Below are positions 1-12,540 of a DNA stretch of 64,000 nt, one piece after another; positions within the stretch are counted from its first letter, which is position 1; each line of letters opens with the position of its first letter. The notes under the pieces are model-generated. The model did not search any database and was not told the origin of the DNA. It was given only the letters and a program-made list of their open reading frames with translations. The DNA comes from Siphonodentalium dalli (taxonomy: Eukaryota; Mollusca; Scaphopoda; Gadilida; Siphonodentaliidae): assembly GCA_032622095.1 (NCBI GenBank), contig CP136068.1, positions 159,857,465 through 159,921,464 of the forward strand. Direction: 5' to 3'. Position numbers and translations under genes: made by a program.

Positions 1-680
1 AGCATGATGATTCGGGGAATTTTAATTTATTATATCGTGTTTTCTTAATATTTAGTTATGAGTTTGGTAATACACAATGGTGGATCCGAGTAAGCATGAT
101 GATTCGGGGAATTGTACATTATTTTATCTACCATTTCCTATGAAATTTCATGATAAAATTGGGGATAACGAATTGGCGATAAAAACATCTGTATCGTTAC
201 TGCAGTTCCGATACAAGGATCTCGTGACGTCATTGACTGGTTCAAAATCATGAATGAACTGACGTCACATCAATCGTATGAAAAATAAAAACGACATTCC
301 AACGTATATTCTTGCGTACTATAAACAAACAGTTTCTATGCTTTAACATTAGTTGATTGCCTACCAGCATGGGTATTATGATATAGCATATCACACGGTA
401 ACTAATATGTATTTGTTGAGTATTTATTATACATTATATAAAACACGCAGGTGTAAGAGATTGTTTCCATTGAATTGAATTTCAGTTAGGCTTATGAATT
501 CGCGTGAACGTAGATGTTGGGAGCCGGATAATCGCGTGACACCGATACCTTTGCAGGTTGGGAGAATTTACTCTCAAGAAAGCTAATCGTCGGACACAAA
601 TCCAACAATTTTGGCATTTAAGAAACTCCTAAAATGTAATTTATACGGTGGATTCTGTCACACACATTGCAGATAAATGT

Positions 681-841
681 TTTATATACAAGATGTGTTT
701 GTAACGATTCATGTATCGGGACTCGGCTAGTTTTAGTGGCCATATATCGACTCGGCGACCAATGTCGCCTCGTCGCTATATGGCCACGAAAACTAGGCTC
801 GTCCCGATACATGAATCGATACAAACACATTGTGTATATAA
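681..841. repeat. long hairpin (inverted repeat, arms ~75 bp)
   Basis: The left arm from tatatacaagatgtgtttg to ctcggcgacc pairs with the right arm cgcctcgtcgctatatgg to gatacaaacacattgtgtat. The loop is only a few bases and there are few mismatches. It could be a short foldback or MITE. No terminal duplication was identified. Confidence 0.8.
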
Positions 842-1864
842 CACATATATATCGTGTTTTTCTTAATATTTAGTTATGAGTTTGGTAATACACATTGGGA
901 TTGGTCCCACTGTTATGGTAATACCCAACGACCATATTTGGGGAGCCGACTTCATCACTATAAGGGATAGCACGCGAGGTTCCCTGAGGGATCAGAACGT
1001 GATATTCGGGTTTGCGTCTTAACGATATGAATTTTGATAGTTATTACGTATATATCTATGGCCCCTGAATAGCTATGATACGGTGGTAAAGCTACAGTAT
1101 GTATGATTACGATACCACAGCCAAAATTCACTGGTAGTAATATTTACAGCGAATGAACAGTCTCCGGAAAAAAATAAGTTAGCCGACAGCTTTTTTATTC
1201 AATAATGACACCAAGTTGGCCTTTTTGAATGACATTAGCACAATGATCCGCGAACGCTTTCTTAATAATATTTGGACTAACCGAATGGTATCATGTGTCG
1301 TCATAATACAGTCATGGCATGAATCGAAATATGTCAATATGTCACAAAACAGACATAACGATACCATATTACTGCGACACTGATTCTGAATATTGGCTGA
1401 TGCCATCTGATTTTTCAGTATCCCTCTTTTATCGAATTTACACAACAGTATTATATCAATCCAACTATTGTGGCTAAATATAACTGAAATAGTTGAATTC
1501 AGGATTTGTCTGGTTGCCGGACGAGTATTGACGAGTATTGACAATGAAAATAAGTAACATGATTGTAATGCTTACAGTTTGAGTGGATGCATGGTTTATA
1601 AGCCGTTTTGATTTAATGTTTGGTTAATTATTGGATTCAACCAATTAACAACGGTTACATTGTTGCATTACGTATATACACAGTAGCTGGGTGAACCAGA
1701 ATCATCACCAGGCATGCGCAGGATATATCCATACGTGAAACAAATATATGTAAACAAACACTATATGAAAAGATATATATATATATATATATATATATTC
1801 TTGACAGCGACTATCTAACCACTGTTGCAATATTAGCAGCAATGGTGGATCATGTCATGCATCT

Positions 1865-2125
1865 TTAGTTTAAACAGTATTTATTTTTCCCTCTATGGAC
1901 ATTCAGATAAATAATTACAATAGATACAAATTTAGAAGAAAAAATGGGATTAGGCAACAAGCCATATGCTTATTTGAAGCCCTCTCCCTTGACACTGGCG
2001 AGGCCCTACTTGACTGCAAGTCAAGTGGGGTTAACAAATATAGGCATACAAAAGATCCATAGAAAGAAGAAATATGAGGTGGAGGCGAGACAGAGGGACA
2101 GAAGATAATGTCAGAATTTAGAGAG
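1865..2125 (-). repeat. probable LINE/SINE 3'-end fragment
   Basis: The motif atgggattaggcaacaagcc followed by gcttatttgaagccctctcc, with an AT-rich side, is loosely echoed at 17080-17135 (aggatttagcagcaagcaga) and 50395-50450. This suggests a dispersed retroposon tail. There is no coding capacity. Confidence 0.35.
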
Positions 2126-3117
2126 AAGATAAGAGAGTACAGAGTGTGAGGTGTAATTATATATCTGAACATGCATATAATTAGTTTCAATAAACCAAAA
2201 AGATATATAATAACAAATTTCAAGGAAATAACAAGTATTTATACATAATTTATGAATGAAAAAATAACCATGTGAACATCTGGAGTGGTCCGTCGAGCCG
2301 ACGACCCACGTTGGAGAGATCGTGAGCATCTCGGTTTAAGATCTACCATGTAAGTTCAATGTTGCAATGGTTTTGGAACAGCTTATGAAAATAATCATTG
2401 GAAGCGATCCCCATTGTAATAATTCACTAGTTAATGTTACATCAGATAGGGTAGTAAGAAGTTCTTCTCTGTGAGAAGTATACTGAGCGCATTCAATAAT
2501 GCATGCATCTTTCATTTAGCATTGTCCCTATATAACATAATCCAACAGTACAAATCCTGGGAACGTTTTTATGTTGTGACATGGAAGTTTATAACATTGA
2601 AAAAAAACAATGCAGGTAATAAATCTCAGTTAATACCACTTCTGCGTGTCACTGTAGGTGAAGCCCCCCAGCTAGATATTGTACGAGTTAAGAGACTTTA
2701 CGAGCGATTTCGCTTTACGTAACTTACAATCATGGAATGTTTCCCTGGTAATTAATGCAGTGTTTATTGCGCTATTGGCTAACAAAAGTCACAAAAACAT
2801 GTCATCTCGAGGTGGGACCACTCACAAATGTGAAGTAGATAATTGAGGAACAAGTGATAACGAAGAGCTATATTCCCTGTAATTACTAGTGACACTGGCG
2901 GAATGCGATCTCAACTCGCGTAGCTATATTAGAGTTTCGTGGAATGATCTACAACGGATACATTTAGATAGTACAAGATCAAACTGGGAGCTATCGAATC
3001 AAACACGTGCGACTATGTCGTCCAACTATGTCTGTTCAACGATGCATTCATCAATGTATTGTTACATGTAGGTCATCCACATGTTCATATGCGTATGAGC
3101 GAGTATAAGTTCAAAAA

Positions 3118-3204
3118 TGTGTTCATCCGATTAGTGTTCAATATGTGTCATCCGATTACTGTTCAATATGTGTCATCCGATTAGTGTTGAATATGTGTCA
3201 TCCA
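3118..3204 (+). repeat. 25-bp tandem repeat abutting a splice acceptor
   Basis: About 3.5 copies of a 25-bp unit (tcatccgattagtgttcaat plus atgtg) run directly into the acceptor of the EGF exon. The acceptor itself, tgtgtcatccacag, is the last, diverged unit. The polypyrimidine tract is correspondingly poor. Confidence 0.8.
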
Positions 3205-3207
3205 CAG

Positions 3208-3321
3208 ATATCGACGAATGTCAGTCGGCACCGTGTCAGAATGCGGGAACCTGCCACGATGGCATCAACTCATACACATGTGAATGTGCTGCAGAATTCA
3301 CAGGCATCGAATGCGAGATCA
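3208..3321 (+). CDS. exon 1 (visible): calcium-binding EGF-like domain
   Basis: This 114-bp exon is symmetric 1-1 phase, flanked by ccacag and gtaagt. It encodes one EGF-like domain with six cysteines in normal spacing. It starts D-I-D-E-C, the calcium-binding N-terminus, and contains C-H-D-x4-Y-x-C-x-C, the Asp/Asn beta-hydroxylation consensus of cbEGF modules; these are family facts. The domain is extracellular and calcium-rigidified, usually part of a chain mediating protein-protein contact. The preceding exon is not visible, so the N-terminus, signal peptide and any other EGF repeats are unknown. The one-base overhang (A) joins exon 2 in frame to give Ile. About 40 bp into the intron (3363-3400) is a degenerate double copy of the CQNAG-coding segment, a local duplication remnant. 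Confidence 0.85.
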
Positions 3322-3540
3322 GTAAGTTGTGTATACACACTAGCACATCAGTGTGCATTGTGTAAGAATGCGGCACCCTGTCAGAATGCGGCACACTGAC
3401 ACACAGTCATTAACACCAGGCCATGCGCACGGGTGTATAATTCAGACAATATGTGATCCTCCGTAGGATAGGGTATCATATAATATGTGATTCTCGTCTT
3501 AGGAGTCACTCGTGACTCAATGAAGGCAGGATCATATATC

Positions 3541-3597
3541 AAGATGGGAGGATATGGTGATCCCATGAAAAGGGGATCACCATATCCTCTCATTTTG
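3541..3597. repeat. short hairpin, 24-bp arms
   Basis: gggaggatatggtgatccc and ggggatcaccatatcctctc pair across a seven-base loop. The surroundings (3450-3610, 3890-3910) contain further short tatgtgatcct-type motifs. It lies in intron 1. Confidence 0.75.
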
Positions 3598-4340
3598 ATA
3601 TGTGATCCTAAAATAAGAACATATTTTTATTAACTAAATAACGGAGATATTTGAAGAAGTGATTTTGACGAAATAACGGAAATATTTGAAGAGCGTACCC
3701 CAAACCTCCCCAAAGCCCACCACCCTATAGAAGAATTTGACTTATATTTCACCAGAGTTGATCTATTGTGGTGTTGTAATTTATCATACAAATCGCCGTT
3801 ATTTAGTAAAGGACATTCTTTATAGAGTTATTACCCTTCATATAAAATCACTGAAAAACAGATAAAGATCGCATATCAAAACCTATATTATCCGCCGTAG
3901 GATCAGATATCGTTTATAGTCTACACTCGTGCGCATTAGGTGTTAACACCTACTCGTGCGAAGGTGCCGGATAATACACATGCATCGTCTTCCAGCTCAG
4001 TAAATATTATCTCAATCAAACTTCTGATCTCAAATTATGACGTATGTTACCGACCCTGATGTGGGGCATAACATAACTAAAACATATCAACCGTCAGCAC
4101 ACCAAACCCATATACATAACTAAAACATGTCAACCGTCGGCACAACAAACACATGTACATAACTAAAACATGTCCCATGCTGGAATAACGTTTTATAATT
4201 CTAAAATGTTTGTAGACGGAACCGTAGTCTACTCTGGCGACACACAATCACCCTTAGTCGTACTCCATTTTTATATTTACACGTGTAAGATACGCATCAA
4301 TCCGCCGTGTATAACTATGTGGTTTTTTTTACTGTTTCAG

Positions 4341-4404
4341 TTTTACAATGGGTCGACGCTGTAGTTGCTTTCTCGAGCGAATTTTATGAACTGGACCAAC
4401 CAGA
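4341..4404 (+). CDS. exon 2: start of discoidin-like (FBXL4-type) domain
   Basis: This 64-bp exon has an excellent acceptor (pyrimidine tract then tttcag) and a gtgagt donor. It is open only in the frame that exon 1 imposes (acceptor phase 1, donor phase 2). It encodes 20 full codons reading LQWVDAVVAFSSEFYELDQP. The V-V-x-F-S-S-x-(F/Y) start resembles the opening strand of the discoidin-like region at the N-terminus of FBXL4 and related domains in secreted proteins; that comparison is from memory. The following intron is about 8.9 kb and full of repeats. Confidence 0.75.
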
Positions 4405-5951
4405 GTGAGTATAATACTATTATGTAAGCGATCATATGCACGATAAAAGAGTTTTCCTTCTTGAAATGTGAGTGGTGAATACCCGTCTAGCTTGACAGGG
4501 ACTGCGACGCCCTGAATGCACATAGTAAATGTGTTACGGCCGCTGGTGTATGCATGGAATGGTATATTTATTCAATTGTAGTATTGTGCCGTACGAAAGA
4601 GGTTTCTGACTTGCCTCACTTGTCACATACAGTGGTGTCGATATTTTAATTAAAGTTACCACATTGATGAACTCTTACCAACGGTAGTTCGATAGGCTTA
4701 TGCACAAAGTCATCATGGTGAATATGTTAATGTCACCATGGTATATTTCTACATAGATAAATGGATCCATGTTAAATTAGCCTGTATGTTCACCAAAATG
4801 ATCAACTGTTATAACTGTATGGCGCCACCAATGTGTTTCGCTACAGTCTTAAAACCGCAGGTACCCTGGATAACGAACTTGAGTATTAAATACCGTACTA
4901 TACTTGTCCCGTGATAATTACCAACAGCGTTGCTACTCTGGGTCACCTATCTCGGAACTCAGCAGAGTGCCTGTTCGTGTTCTCTTGAGTATCTGCCCAT
5001 GTATTATGCGGTACATGTCCAGACAATATGTGGCGTACCAAGTATATATGCACCATGTGAATACCTGGCCAGGTACACCGGATACCTTCCTGGGCCGCTG
5101 GAGCTCCAAATAAACAGGTACCGCATGGAGTAAATGTTCAGTAACATGTACTATGTGAGACACATCGCTTTCCATAAATAATATGATTGTGTATATCACG
5201 TGGTGTTAAGGAATAATGATTGGTGGAGTGAGATTCGGCTTGTATGATTTCCCAAGTGATGGGCAGTAAGATTACACGTGCAGACTCCAAACGTCCAGAC
5301 TCCAGACTTATAGAATAATGTGGTACAAACACGATTTAATTCAATCGACAACCGTGACGAATTTCTCAAAATAAAAAAAGCCATTTGCCTATTGTTATGA
5401 CCTCCTTAAGATCTATATTCGATTTTTCCGTGGCGCAAATAAATTTAGCTAAATTATGTCAACGTCGAGATCAAGACAACGTTACCAGCAACTGATAGAC
5501 TACAGTAACTAGTCTTCTACAACATCATTCATATTGCAGCCAGTGGTACGAAAGTATGCCAGACGCCCACACGCACAATGCATGTGGTCGTCTGGAACGC
5601 GCGCGCCAGTCAAATTTATGCATAAATGTAAGTTGGTTTGGTTACCCCTCTCCCACACGGCCCATTGATAAATGTTTGAATGCACACATGCATGTAAAAT
5701 GGCTGCTTATATATGTATATCTTTGGGTAATAAACATTTTAAAAATAAATTACACGTGCAGTTTTACTTTGAGGTTACACATCATTAGAAAACTCAATAC
5801 ATATGACAATTAGTCAGGTCGGTAATTTTAGGTTTTTGATCGAGGTTGGGTGCTGCTTGATTCATTCAATCTTCAAATATGCTACTTCGTCTGATTAAAT
5901 AAATTCGCCACAGCCATTGACATATTATGCGACAGTAGCAGGTGGGGCACC

Positions 5952-6186
5952 TGCGGAATATCGCGACATAACATGCGGATTATCGCGACATAACATGCGG
6001 AATATCGCGACATAACATGCGGATTATCTCGACATGACATGCGGAATATCGCGACATAACATGCGGATTATCGCGACATAACATGCGGATTATCGCGACA
6101 TAACACTCGGAATATCGCGACATAACATTCGGAATATCGCGACATAACATGCGGAATATCGCGACATAACATGCGGAATTTCGCAT
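5952..6186. repeat. 22-bp minisatellite (gcggaatatcgcgacataacat)
   Basis: About 10-11 copies of a 22-bp unit alternate between ggaatatcgcgac and ggattatcgcgac. Every unit carries the palindrome TCGCGA, or TCTCGA in one copy. Reading frames are open on the minus strand but encode only the repeat. Confidence 0.9.
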
Positions 6187-7687
6187 GTTTTGTTGCGCGC
6201 CGAATGCGACAAAATATACGACTAATATCACATGTTTTGTCGCTTTCGGCGCGCGACATTATGAGGCGATGGTCGTAATATTATACCATAAGCATATGTT
6301 TGCGGAAACAGTCACAATTAACACTGATGTTCCAAACAGTCAACAGTCGAGTTAAATCTCAACATTGAAAATATCAACGATTATTGCAATCGCCGGTTTT
6401 CGAAAATGAATGTCGTTTCCGGTTCACATACAACCCTAAACCAGACAGACATTATTCCGGCACTACAGTTATGCTGAAGGCACGTTTCCCCGTCAAGCAT
6501 GCGTGAAATATTTTACTGGAAATATGACTTCGTCAATACTGAATGCTACCAAGTTACGGAACAACGTAACTACATTATAAATATTAAAAGAAGCCGGAAT
6601 GTATTTTTCCATTGAATTTTTATAATCATATCGTAAGCATCTTAAGTAAACGAATGCCAGCATATTGAGATATACGCGGAGTCATGGATTATTTGATTTA
6701 TATGATGCACCGTCCTGCAAGCAATTGATAGCACAAAGTGTTGATGTGATATGCATTGTTATATTTAATAATCCATTGTGCACTATTATTTTGCTGTCAG
6801 CTATTTTCAGTTCGGCGATTAATCATGGCAGTTGCACCAGGTTATCCAAGCCGTGTTTTCAACCGGGCGATTGGACACTTGTGTTTTCACCCTGGCGATT
6901 TAATTCATCTTTCTCATCGTGTTGATTTCAGCCCTGCGTTTCAACACATAAAACTATTTCGATGTACCATGATAGTTTTTTACCTAGAGTTATATCAGTG
7001 TAATAGCTAGACGGTTTAAACTGCAACATATATGAGGAAGTGAAAGACACATGTGATTACCTAATGAGTTAAATATTTATTGACATAGCCGACTTAGTTA
7101 TAGCAATATTATTTCCCCATTCTGATAACTGTAGAGTATGACACCGGGTATACTCAACAGTTATGTGTGCACATATTAAATAACGAATCGGAATTAGCTA
7201 TTGCAAAAAGAGACACAACACCCCAGCTGAGCAATGGGCTGTTATGAAAGAGAGTTAACGAAACTATAACATTATTACGACGGAAACACCATAGTGTACC
7301 ACCATTGACCATGATACTCAGTCAAGTTCACGATTTAACAACACTTATTGCACATATACCCTGTTAAACTACGACTCGCTAGAGTGATCGCGAAACATAT
7401 AAAAAACGGATGTAACATTGCTGGGTTTATCGTGATGTCTTTAATGTTCACACTATGGATAGTGATATATGGACAATGTATTTGTTTGATAAGTTCCATC
7501 ATATGTTATGTCCCTAATCAGTTTGCATATATAAAACAGGAAAAAGGCTTGCGATGCTAATTCTAAATAGATGCTTTATTGATAACTCAATCGTACTATT
7601 ATGCACAAAATATAGAGTTATGTAACATACAGTGTATGTACATAAAGTGCCATTTGGCCATCGACTTTGGGGTCCTTTGTTTGTGTA

Positions 7688-7849
7688 ATCATCATCATCA
7701 TCAACAACATCGTCGTCGACGACGTCGTCGTCATCATCGTCATCGTCCTACGCCCACATTGTTATCGCCATCGTCATTATAGTCGTCACCAACGTCGTAG
7801 TCATCTCCGTTGTCTTCATCGTCATCACCGCCCGTCATGGTCGTTGTCG

Positions 7850-7884
<35 letters not shown>

Positions 7885-8045
7885 GTCGTCATCAATATCA
7901 TCATCACCATCCATTATCATCCTTATTTTTGTCGTCAATATGTAAATCATCATCATCATCATCATCATCATCACCATTCATTATCATCCTTATTTTTGTC
8001 GTCAATATGTAAATCATCAGCATCAACATCATCATCATCGTCATT
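7688..8045. repeat. ATC trinucleotide microsatellite with a duplicated block
   Basis: Imperfect (ATC/GTC)n with a block of about 65 bp (ccttatttttgtcgtcaata followed by tgtaaatc) present twice (about 7905-7950 and 7972-8015). The long histidine or serine ORFs across it come from the triplet period. Confidence 0.9.
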
Positions 8046-9009
8046 GCTATATATCTGTCGACCCAACATTTCATCTTAGTCACCCTCATCACTGGATAAT
8101 AGCTGGGTATGTGCATATAGATGTGTTCCCTAGAATTGATGCCACGAGTTGCTCCGGCAGTGATCTTATAAATAGGTAGCTATGCACACCATAAAGATCG
8201 ATGATTGATTCCCAGAGCCTATCATGAAGCAACACATATATCATTTACTGGTCGAGAAACATGGCGTGCGGTAGTTTATTCTGGTAGGTTCCGCCGCAAA
8301 TATGGCACGCAGTTGTATTTAATATGATCGTACGTGACACGTAATGGAGCAACAACAACTGAGATCATCAAGTTTAATATTACGATAATTATAGGATGCT
8401 GCTTACTACCTGTTCTAACTACAACACTATGTGATATGTCCGTATCATCACATTAAAATACCATGTTAGAACGGGGGTTTAGAATTTGAGATAATCGTAT
8501 ATAGTCACCAATACCCGGGTTACTAGTACCCGACCTTGCCTATCTATTGAACTATTCAAACCCAGCATTAAATTGCCGAATACTTCTGTCCCCACGTACC
8601 GGTAACTGAGTTACAAATTATTTATAAATTTCAGACAAAAATTATGGTGAAATTGTCCTGGTAGTTTGATATTCCACCATTATTTATGGAGAAATGTGTT
8701 GTTTTTATACCAAAAATAGACAGAGGATACTTATGCTTTTGTTTAGTAAATACCATAATTATGTCATGAGTGACTAGCAGTGGACATGTCTATTTTCAAC
8801 AAGCGTTATAAATTTATCATTCACACTACTAGTCACAAATGGAATACTATTCACACATAGGATATATTTACTATCAGTGCGAAATCTCTGAATTCACATT
8901 CACATTCACGGTGGCGATTGAGCGGAAGAATATGGCATATCGTCCTGCAGTTTTTGAGTGCTTGTAACTTGAGTACAATCAAGTCTGATCACCGTTCTGG
9001 ATAATTGGA

Positions 9010-9414
9010 ACAGTGTCTGCAGTGAAGCCAGTGGCGGTTCATTCGAAGAGTGTGATGGACACTCTTAAATATAAACATTTGCAGAAGAATGTTGGTGGTT
9101 CGTGTGGAGTAACACTAGGTTTCTGGGAAAATAAAACTGTTTCATCTCGATTTCTCTCTCCATTATATTGGCAACCCGGTAGCTACATGTGTCCATGTGC
9201 GCAGCGGGACTGACTGAATATGCTTACCACAAGTTCTGGTTGATATTTCAGTTGCATTCAGGACAGGTGTGCCGCGAATAGACAATAGTTCGCAACCATA
9301 CAACGTCTCTGGGAAAACGATTGATGACACACGTTTAGATATTGTAGTAGGTTGCATTAACTTGTCATGCGTCGTCCGACTGGAGATAATTGTTTCCCTC
9401 ATTCTATCTGGCAT
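9010..9414 (-). pseudogene. LINE reverse-transcriptase C-terminal relic
   Basis: The minus strand reads S-S-I-V-F-P-E-T-L-Y-G-C-E-L, then R-T-W-T-H-V-A-T-G-L-P-I. This matches the conserved IVLP-x-x-LYGCELW ... R-T-R-x-D-V-A-T-G-L block C-terminal to the RT domain of CR1/L2/Nimb-like LINEs (family pattern from memory). Downstream on the minus strand, a frameshifted continuation resembling (K)xxxFPRNL lies between about 9130 and 9010. There is no catalytic core and there are stops, so it is a dead 5'-truncated copy inside intron 2. Confidence 0.6.
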
Positions 9415-9426
9415 ATAATTAGCACT

Positions 9427-10700
9427 AATAACGAACCAAAGCCGGACAATTTGGGTCGTATATAGACTATATCTGATTTTGTGACGTCACCAATTATCTA
9501 ATACGATGCTGCTGTTTTGAATTTTCGACAACTTTTGTCGCCCAGTATATCGGTGGGCTTAAAGCATTAATGTCGTAATAGAAAAATCTTGTTACTGTGT
9601 CTTTCTATTACTGGTATTGCAAATGAGAATTATGAATATTGAATTACAAAGTTCATCCGTAGCGGTAGTTTACATTTTATTGAGAAAATAAGACACATAA
9701 ATAACGACACTATAGTAATTAACTACAGTTTACACCCACGGGGCGAGTGAAAAGTGATCTAAATTCCTGATGTGAAATAATAAGAATGTCACCACGAATT
9801 TACATTTCTACTGTGCGAGGGTGGGCCTTTAATGTACATCACTTGGTACTGTAATGTGCGAAACGAAATAATATATATTTAATATGGAATTAATTGTTAT
9901 CATAAGACTACATACATAAGCGTGGTATGTCGCCGTATATATGAAGATAATGTCTGTCACAGTATATATATATGGTTATCACAGGGATGGCTAGAGGGTC
10001 CCCATTGGGGTATCCACTATCCACTTTGAAATTTCAAATACATGTTATAATCCATAAATATGATACTATTTTCTGGAATCGAAAGAAAACATATAATTGT
10101 GAACAAAGCAGAAGATACATTCGTGCAGGTTCATGTGAACTCGGTCAATGCGGAAAGTTACACGATGACGTTGTTCGTCGATTTTCGTTTAAATCGACAC
10201 GGTGACACATTTGAATGAAATGAACAGCTATGAAATGGACACGCTTCTCGCTATAGTTTCTCCGCCGAAGTGCTCACCCAGCGTCAAGAAAAGAAATAGA
10301 TAGTTTGAATTCATTAAACATTTTCCCGTTCCCCTCTCGACAAGGTATAACTATTTTCACTTCGATGTTGATAGTTTATACCATGTATAGTCAAGCTGTC
10401 AATCAAGACTACCCGGAAGTACGATTGGCCTTATTTTACTCTAATCAACTGATAATCAACCCAGGAAATATAGGCTTATGTCAATTTTATTTGAAGGGAT
10501 ACCAGGGTATCTATTAGTCCATAATTGACTATGCGTTGAATACCTTTATTATCCCATAGATTTTCGACTAGGAATCTATAAACTGATTTTGATTTAAAAA
10601 AAACAAACAAATAAAACAAAAAGCCACAGCTAACCTCATGTTAGTGGTTTTCCTTTAGCGCTTTAATTATGCTAGCGTATGATCATATTAATGTCACGGT
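9427..10700. repeat. dispersed repeat family, copy 1
   Basis: This is collinear with 50541-51520. Shared blocks are aataacgaaccaaagccgga, gtgacgtcaccaattat, agcagaagata...ttc, gaaagttacacgatgacg and ttatgct(a/t)(g/t)cgtatgatca. Identity is patchy with indels, so it is an old interspersed repeat. Its coding content is unclear. Confidence 0.7.
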
Positions 10701-10905
10701 GGAATTGTCCATGAATGGTGCCAATGTGGACGCGCTCTTCGGTTTATGTGATAATCTCAGTACCGAGCATCCACGAACGGTTAGCTATGTTGTGTTGCCG
10801 AAGAGATTCGTTGAATGCAATAACTTGTCTCTTTACGCTGGAGAAACTGCAAAGCCATCTAAGGCTGTATTCGTGACAGATGGCCAGCATGCTATCGAGT
10901 CCTGA
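10659..10905 (+). other. candidate terminal exon or gene fragment, unknown product
   Basis: A good acceptor (gttttcctttag) precedes an 81-codon open stretch in acceptor phase 2, ending in TGA at 10903-10905. The peptide has an extracellular flavour (NVTVELSMNGANVDALFG, then FVECNNLSLYAGE) but no domain I recognise. Exon 2 also ends in phase 2, so it could in principle be an alternative 3' exon, but exon 3 fits the domain far better. The left edge overlaps a dispersed repeat. It may be a fossil. Confidence 0.2.
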
Positions 10906-11154
10906 CGTAGTCATGGAGATGGTCGCGATATTGTTAGCTGTGGTTGGACATGTACACTGTACTGGATGTATATGCGCCATCTAAGGCTGTATTCGTGACA
11001 GATGGCCAGCATGCTAACGAGTCCTGATGTAGTCATGGAGATGATCGCGATATTGTTAGCTGTGGTTGGACATGTACACTGTATTGGATGTATTTGCGCC
11101 ATGTACGTAATGGGTAAGCCTGAGGAGAAGGTCGTTGATGAAACCCAAGAATAA
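10858..11154 (+). other. 122-bp tandem duplication with two small membrane-peptide ORFs
   Basis: Positions 10858-10979 are repeated almost exactly at 10980-11101. In each unit an ATG (10880 and 11002) opens a small ORF. The second copy reads 50 codons to TAA at 11152-11154, with a hydrophobic core (IAILLAVVGHVHCIGCICAM) and an acidic tail (GKPEEKVVDETQE). The first copy stops at the unit junction after about 35 codons. It looks like the transmembrane end of a type I protein, but no upstream partner frame is intact. Confidence 0.3.
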
Positions 11155-12282
11155 GAAAGGGGGACGTTCATCGCGAGATAAGAAAGGGGGACGTTCCTTG
11201 TGAGATAAGAAATGGGGCAGGCATAAAACCATTCGCGATCACTCTGCTGGAACATTCCTTGTCTAATTTAACCAATTGTCAGCTCTACATAACATGTTAA
11301 ACGGACATGGCTCATTTGAACCTCCAATTTGTTTACGTAGTTTGGAGCGACGGATACGATAGGTCGATAAATAAACTGCTTCATATGCTCCGAACAAAAT
11401 TGCAAAAGTCACATCCTTTTTTCAGCCGTTCTCAGCTTTTCGCCATAAGTCAGTCACACTCTCTTTATTGCTACCATATCATGAATAGACTACCACGGAA
11501 CGCTATTTTCTGTTCCATGTCGGGAAAATGTCTGTTTTGTGTTTGGGACACAAACACCAAATTCACGGTTGTATTGGTCATTACTTCAATGCCAATTTTG
11601 TTGGTTACTTAATGCTCACAGAAAGGTAATTCGACCTATATCGATACTGAGACAAATTCAGAAGCGAATAATAGTATGTGTATTTTGGAGCGCAAACCGC
11701 CATGTGGTTTTAAAGACTATTATAGTGGAACACTATCTACAAATGTATAAAAATTAAATATCGCCAGCCACGTTTTTTAAATTTGGAAACAGTTCTGATA
11801 TCCTGCATACAAATAGTTCCGTGTTGTGTGGATTGTGCTATGCAATGACAGGGACATCACATCGTTTTGGCTCACATTTTAGTTTGTTGCAATTCAAAAG
11901 ACGGTCGCTAAACTTGTTTTTCATTACCAATATTGTAAACAATATTTGTATGCTTGAATAATGCAATTTGAAGCGACTTAATTCAGTTTTGTTTTATCAG
12001 ATAATTAATCTACTATCTGCTTAAATTAAGGGATCTCATTGTGAATTAATGTCCATACTGATAACACGCTGATATCGTCCATATCGAATGGTAGATACCG
12101 ATAACAGATACATGTTATCAGTACATTACACACATAATTTACTAACAATAATAGAGTTAAAATTTGAAATGTCCCGATACAAACATGTATTATTTTGAGC
12201 CGATGGCTGGATTATATGTTGCAGACAATTTGACACGACCTCATTAACAGTGACACAGATTGATTCAAAATTATGTTTTCAG

Positions 12283-12400
12283 CGATCATAATGCTTTACT
12301 ATCATGATGTTCCCGAACTCCCTGGCGTACTAGAGTATGGGGATGATACATCTTGCCAATTCACTTTAGCAGACATGGACACATTGTTATTATTTTTGAG
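12283..12400 (+). other. possible exon-like ORF, unrecognised
   Basis: After ttatgttttcag an open stretch encodes YYHDVPELPGVLEYGDD...CQFTLADMD. There is no clear donor and no known domain. It lies within intron 2 of the EGF/discoidin gene and its phase (1) does not fit exon 2. Confidence 0.12.
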
Positions 12401-12540
12401 GCTGCAGTTAATTAATTTTCAGTTTTGCGTTTTTAGCCTCATTAATCAGAACATTCAAAGTGAATCGGCCATGGTTCTTTCTCTCCATTTTTCAATTCAA
12501 ATTCAATGTAGATGTAATGTTGACGCACATCTCTACACAC

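Larger units (their letters stand above)
1..3117. other. upstream region without a recognised exon
   Basis: I see no convincing coding exon. The stretch holds a direct repeat (about 30-90 and 848-895, containing cttaatatttagttatgag), a 22-bp motif seen at 1 and 93, a long hairpin (681-841), an AT microsatellite (about 1770-1798) and what looks like a retroposon 3' tail (about 1865-2125). Upstream exons of the EGF-containing gene must lie here or beyond the window, because its first visible exon begins in phase 1. Confidence 0.5.
4405..9009. other. intron 2, 5' half: no exon recognised
   Basis: Apart from a 22-bp TCGCGA minisatellite (5952-6186) and an ATC microsatellite (7688-8045), I see only AT-rich sequence. 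Short ORFs here have no recognisable domain and no matching splice sites. Confidence 0.5.

Noticed and set aside
5955-6259. Regular 22-bp array as a CRISPR
   Set aside because: There are no distinct spacers; units are contiguous. It is eukaryotic DNA.
7579-8116. Poly-His/poly-Ser ORFs
   Set aside because: ATC trinucleotide microsatellite with frames open by periodicity on both strands.
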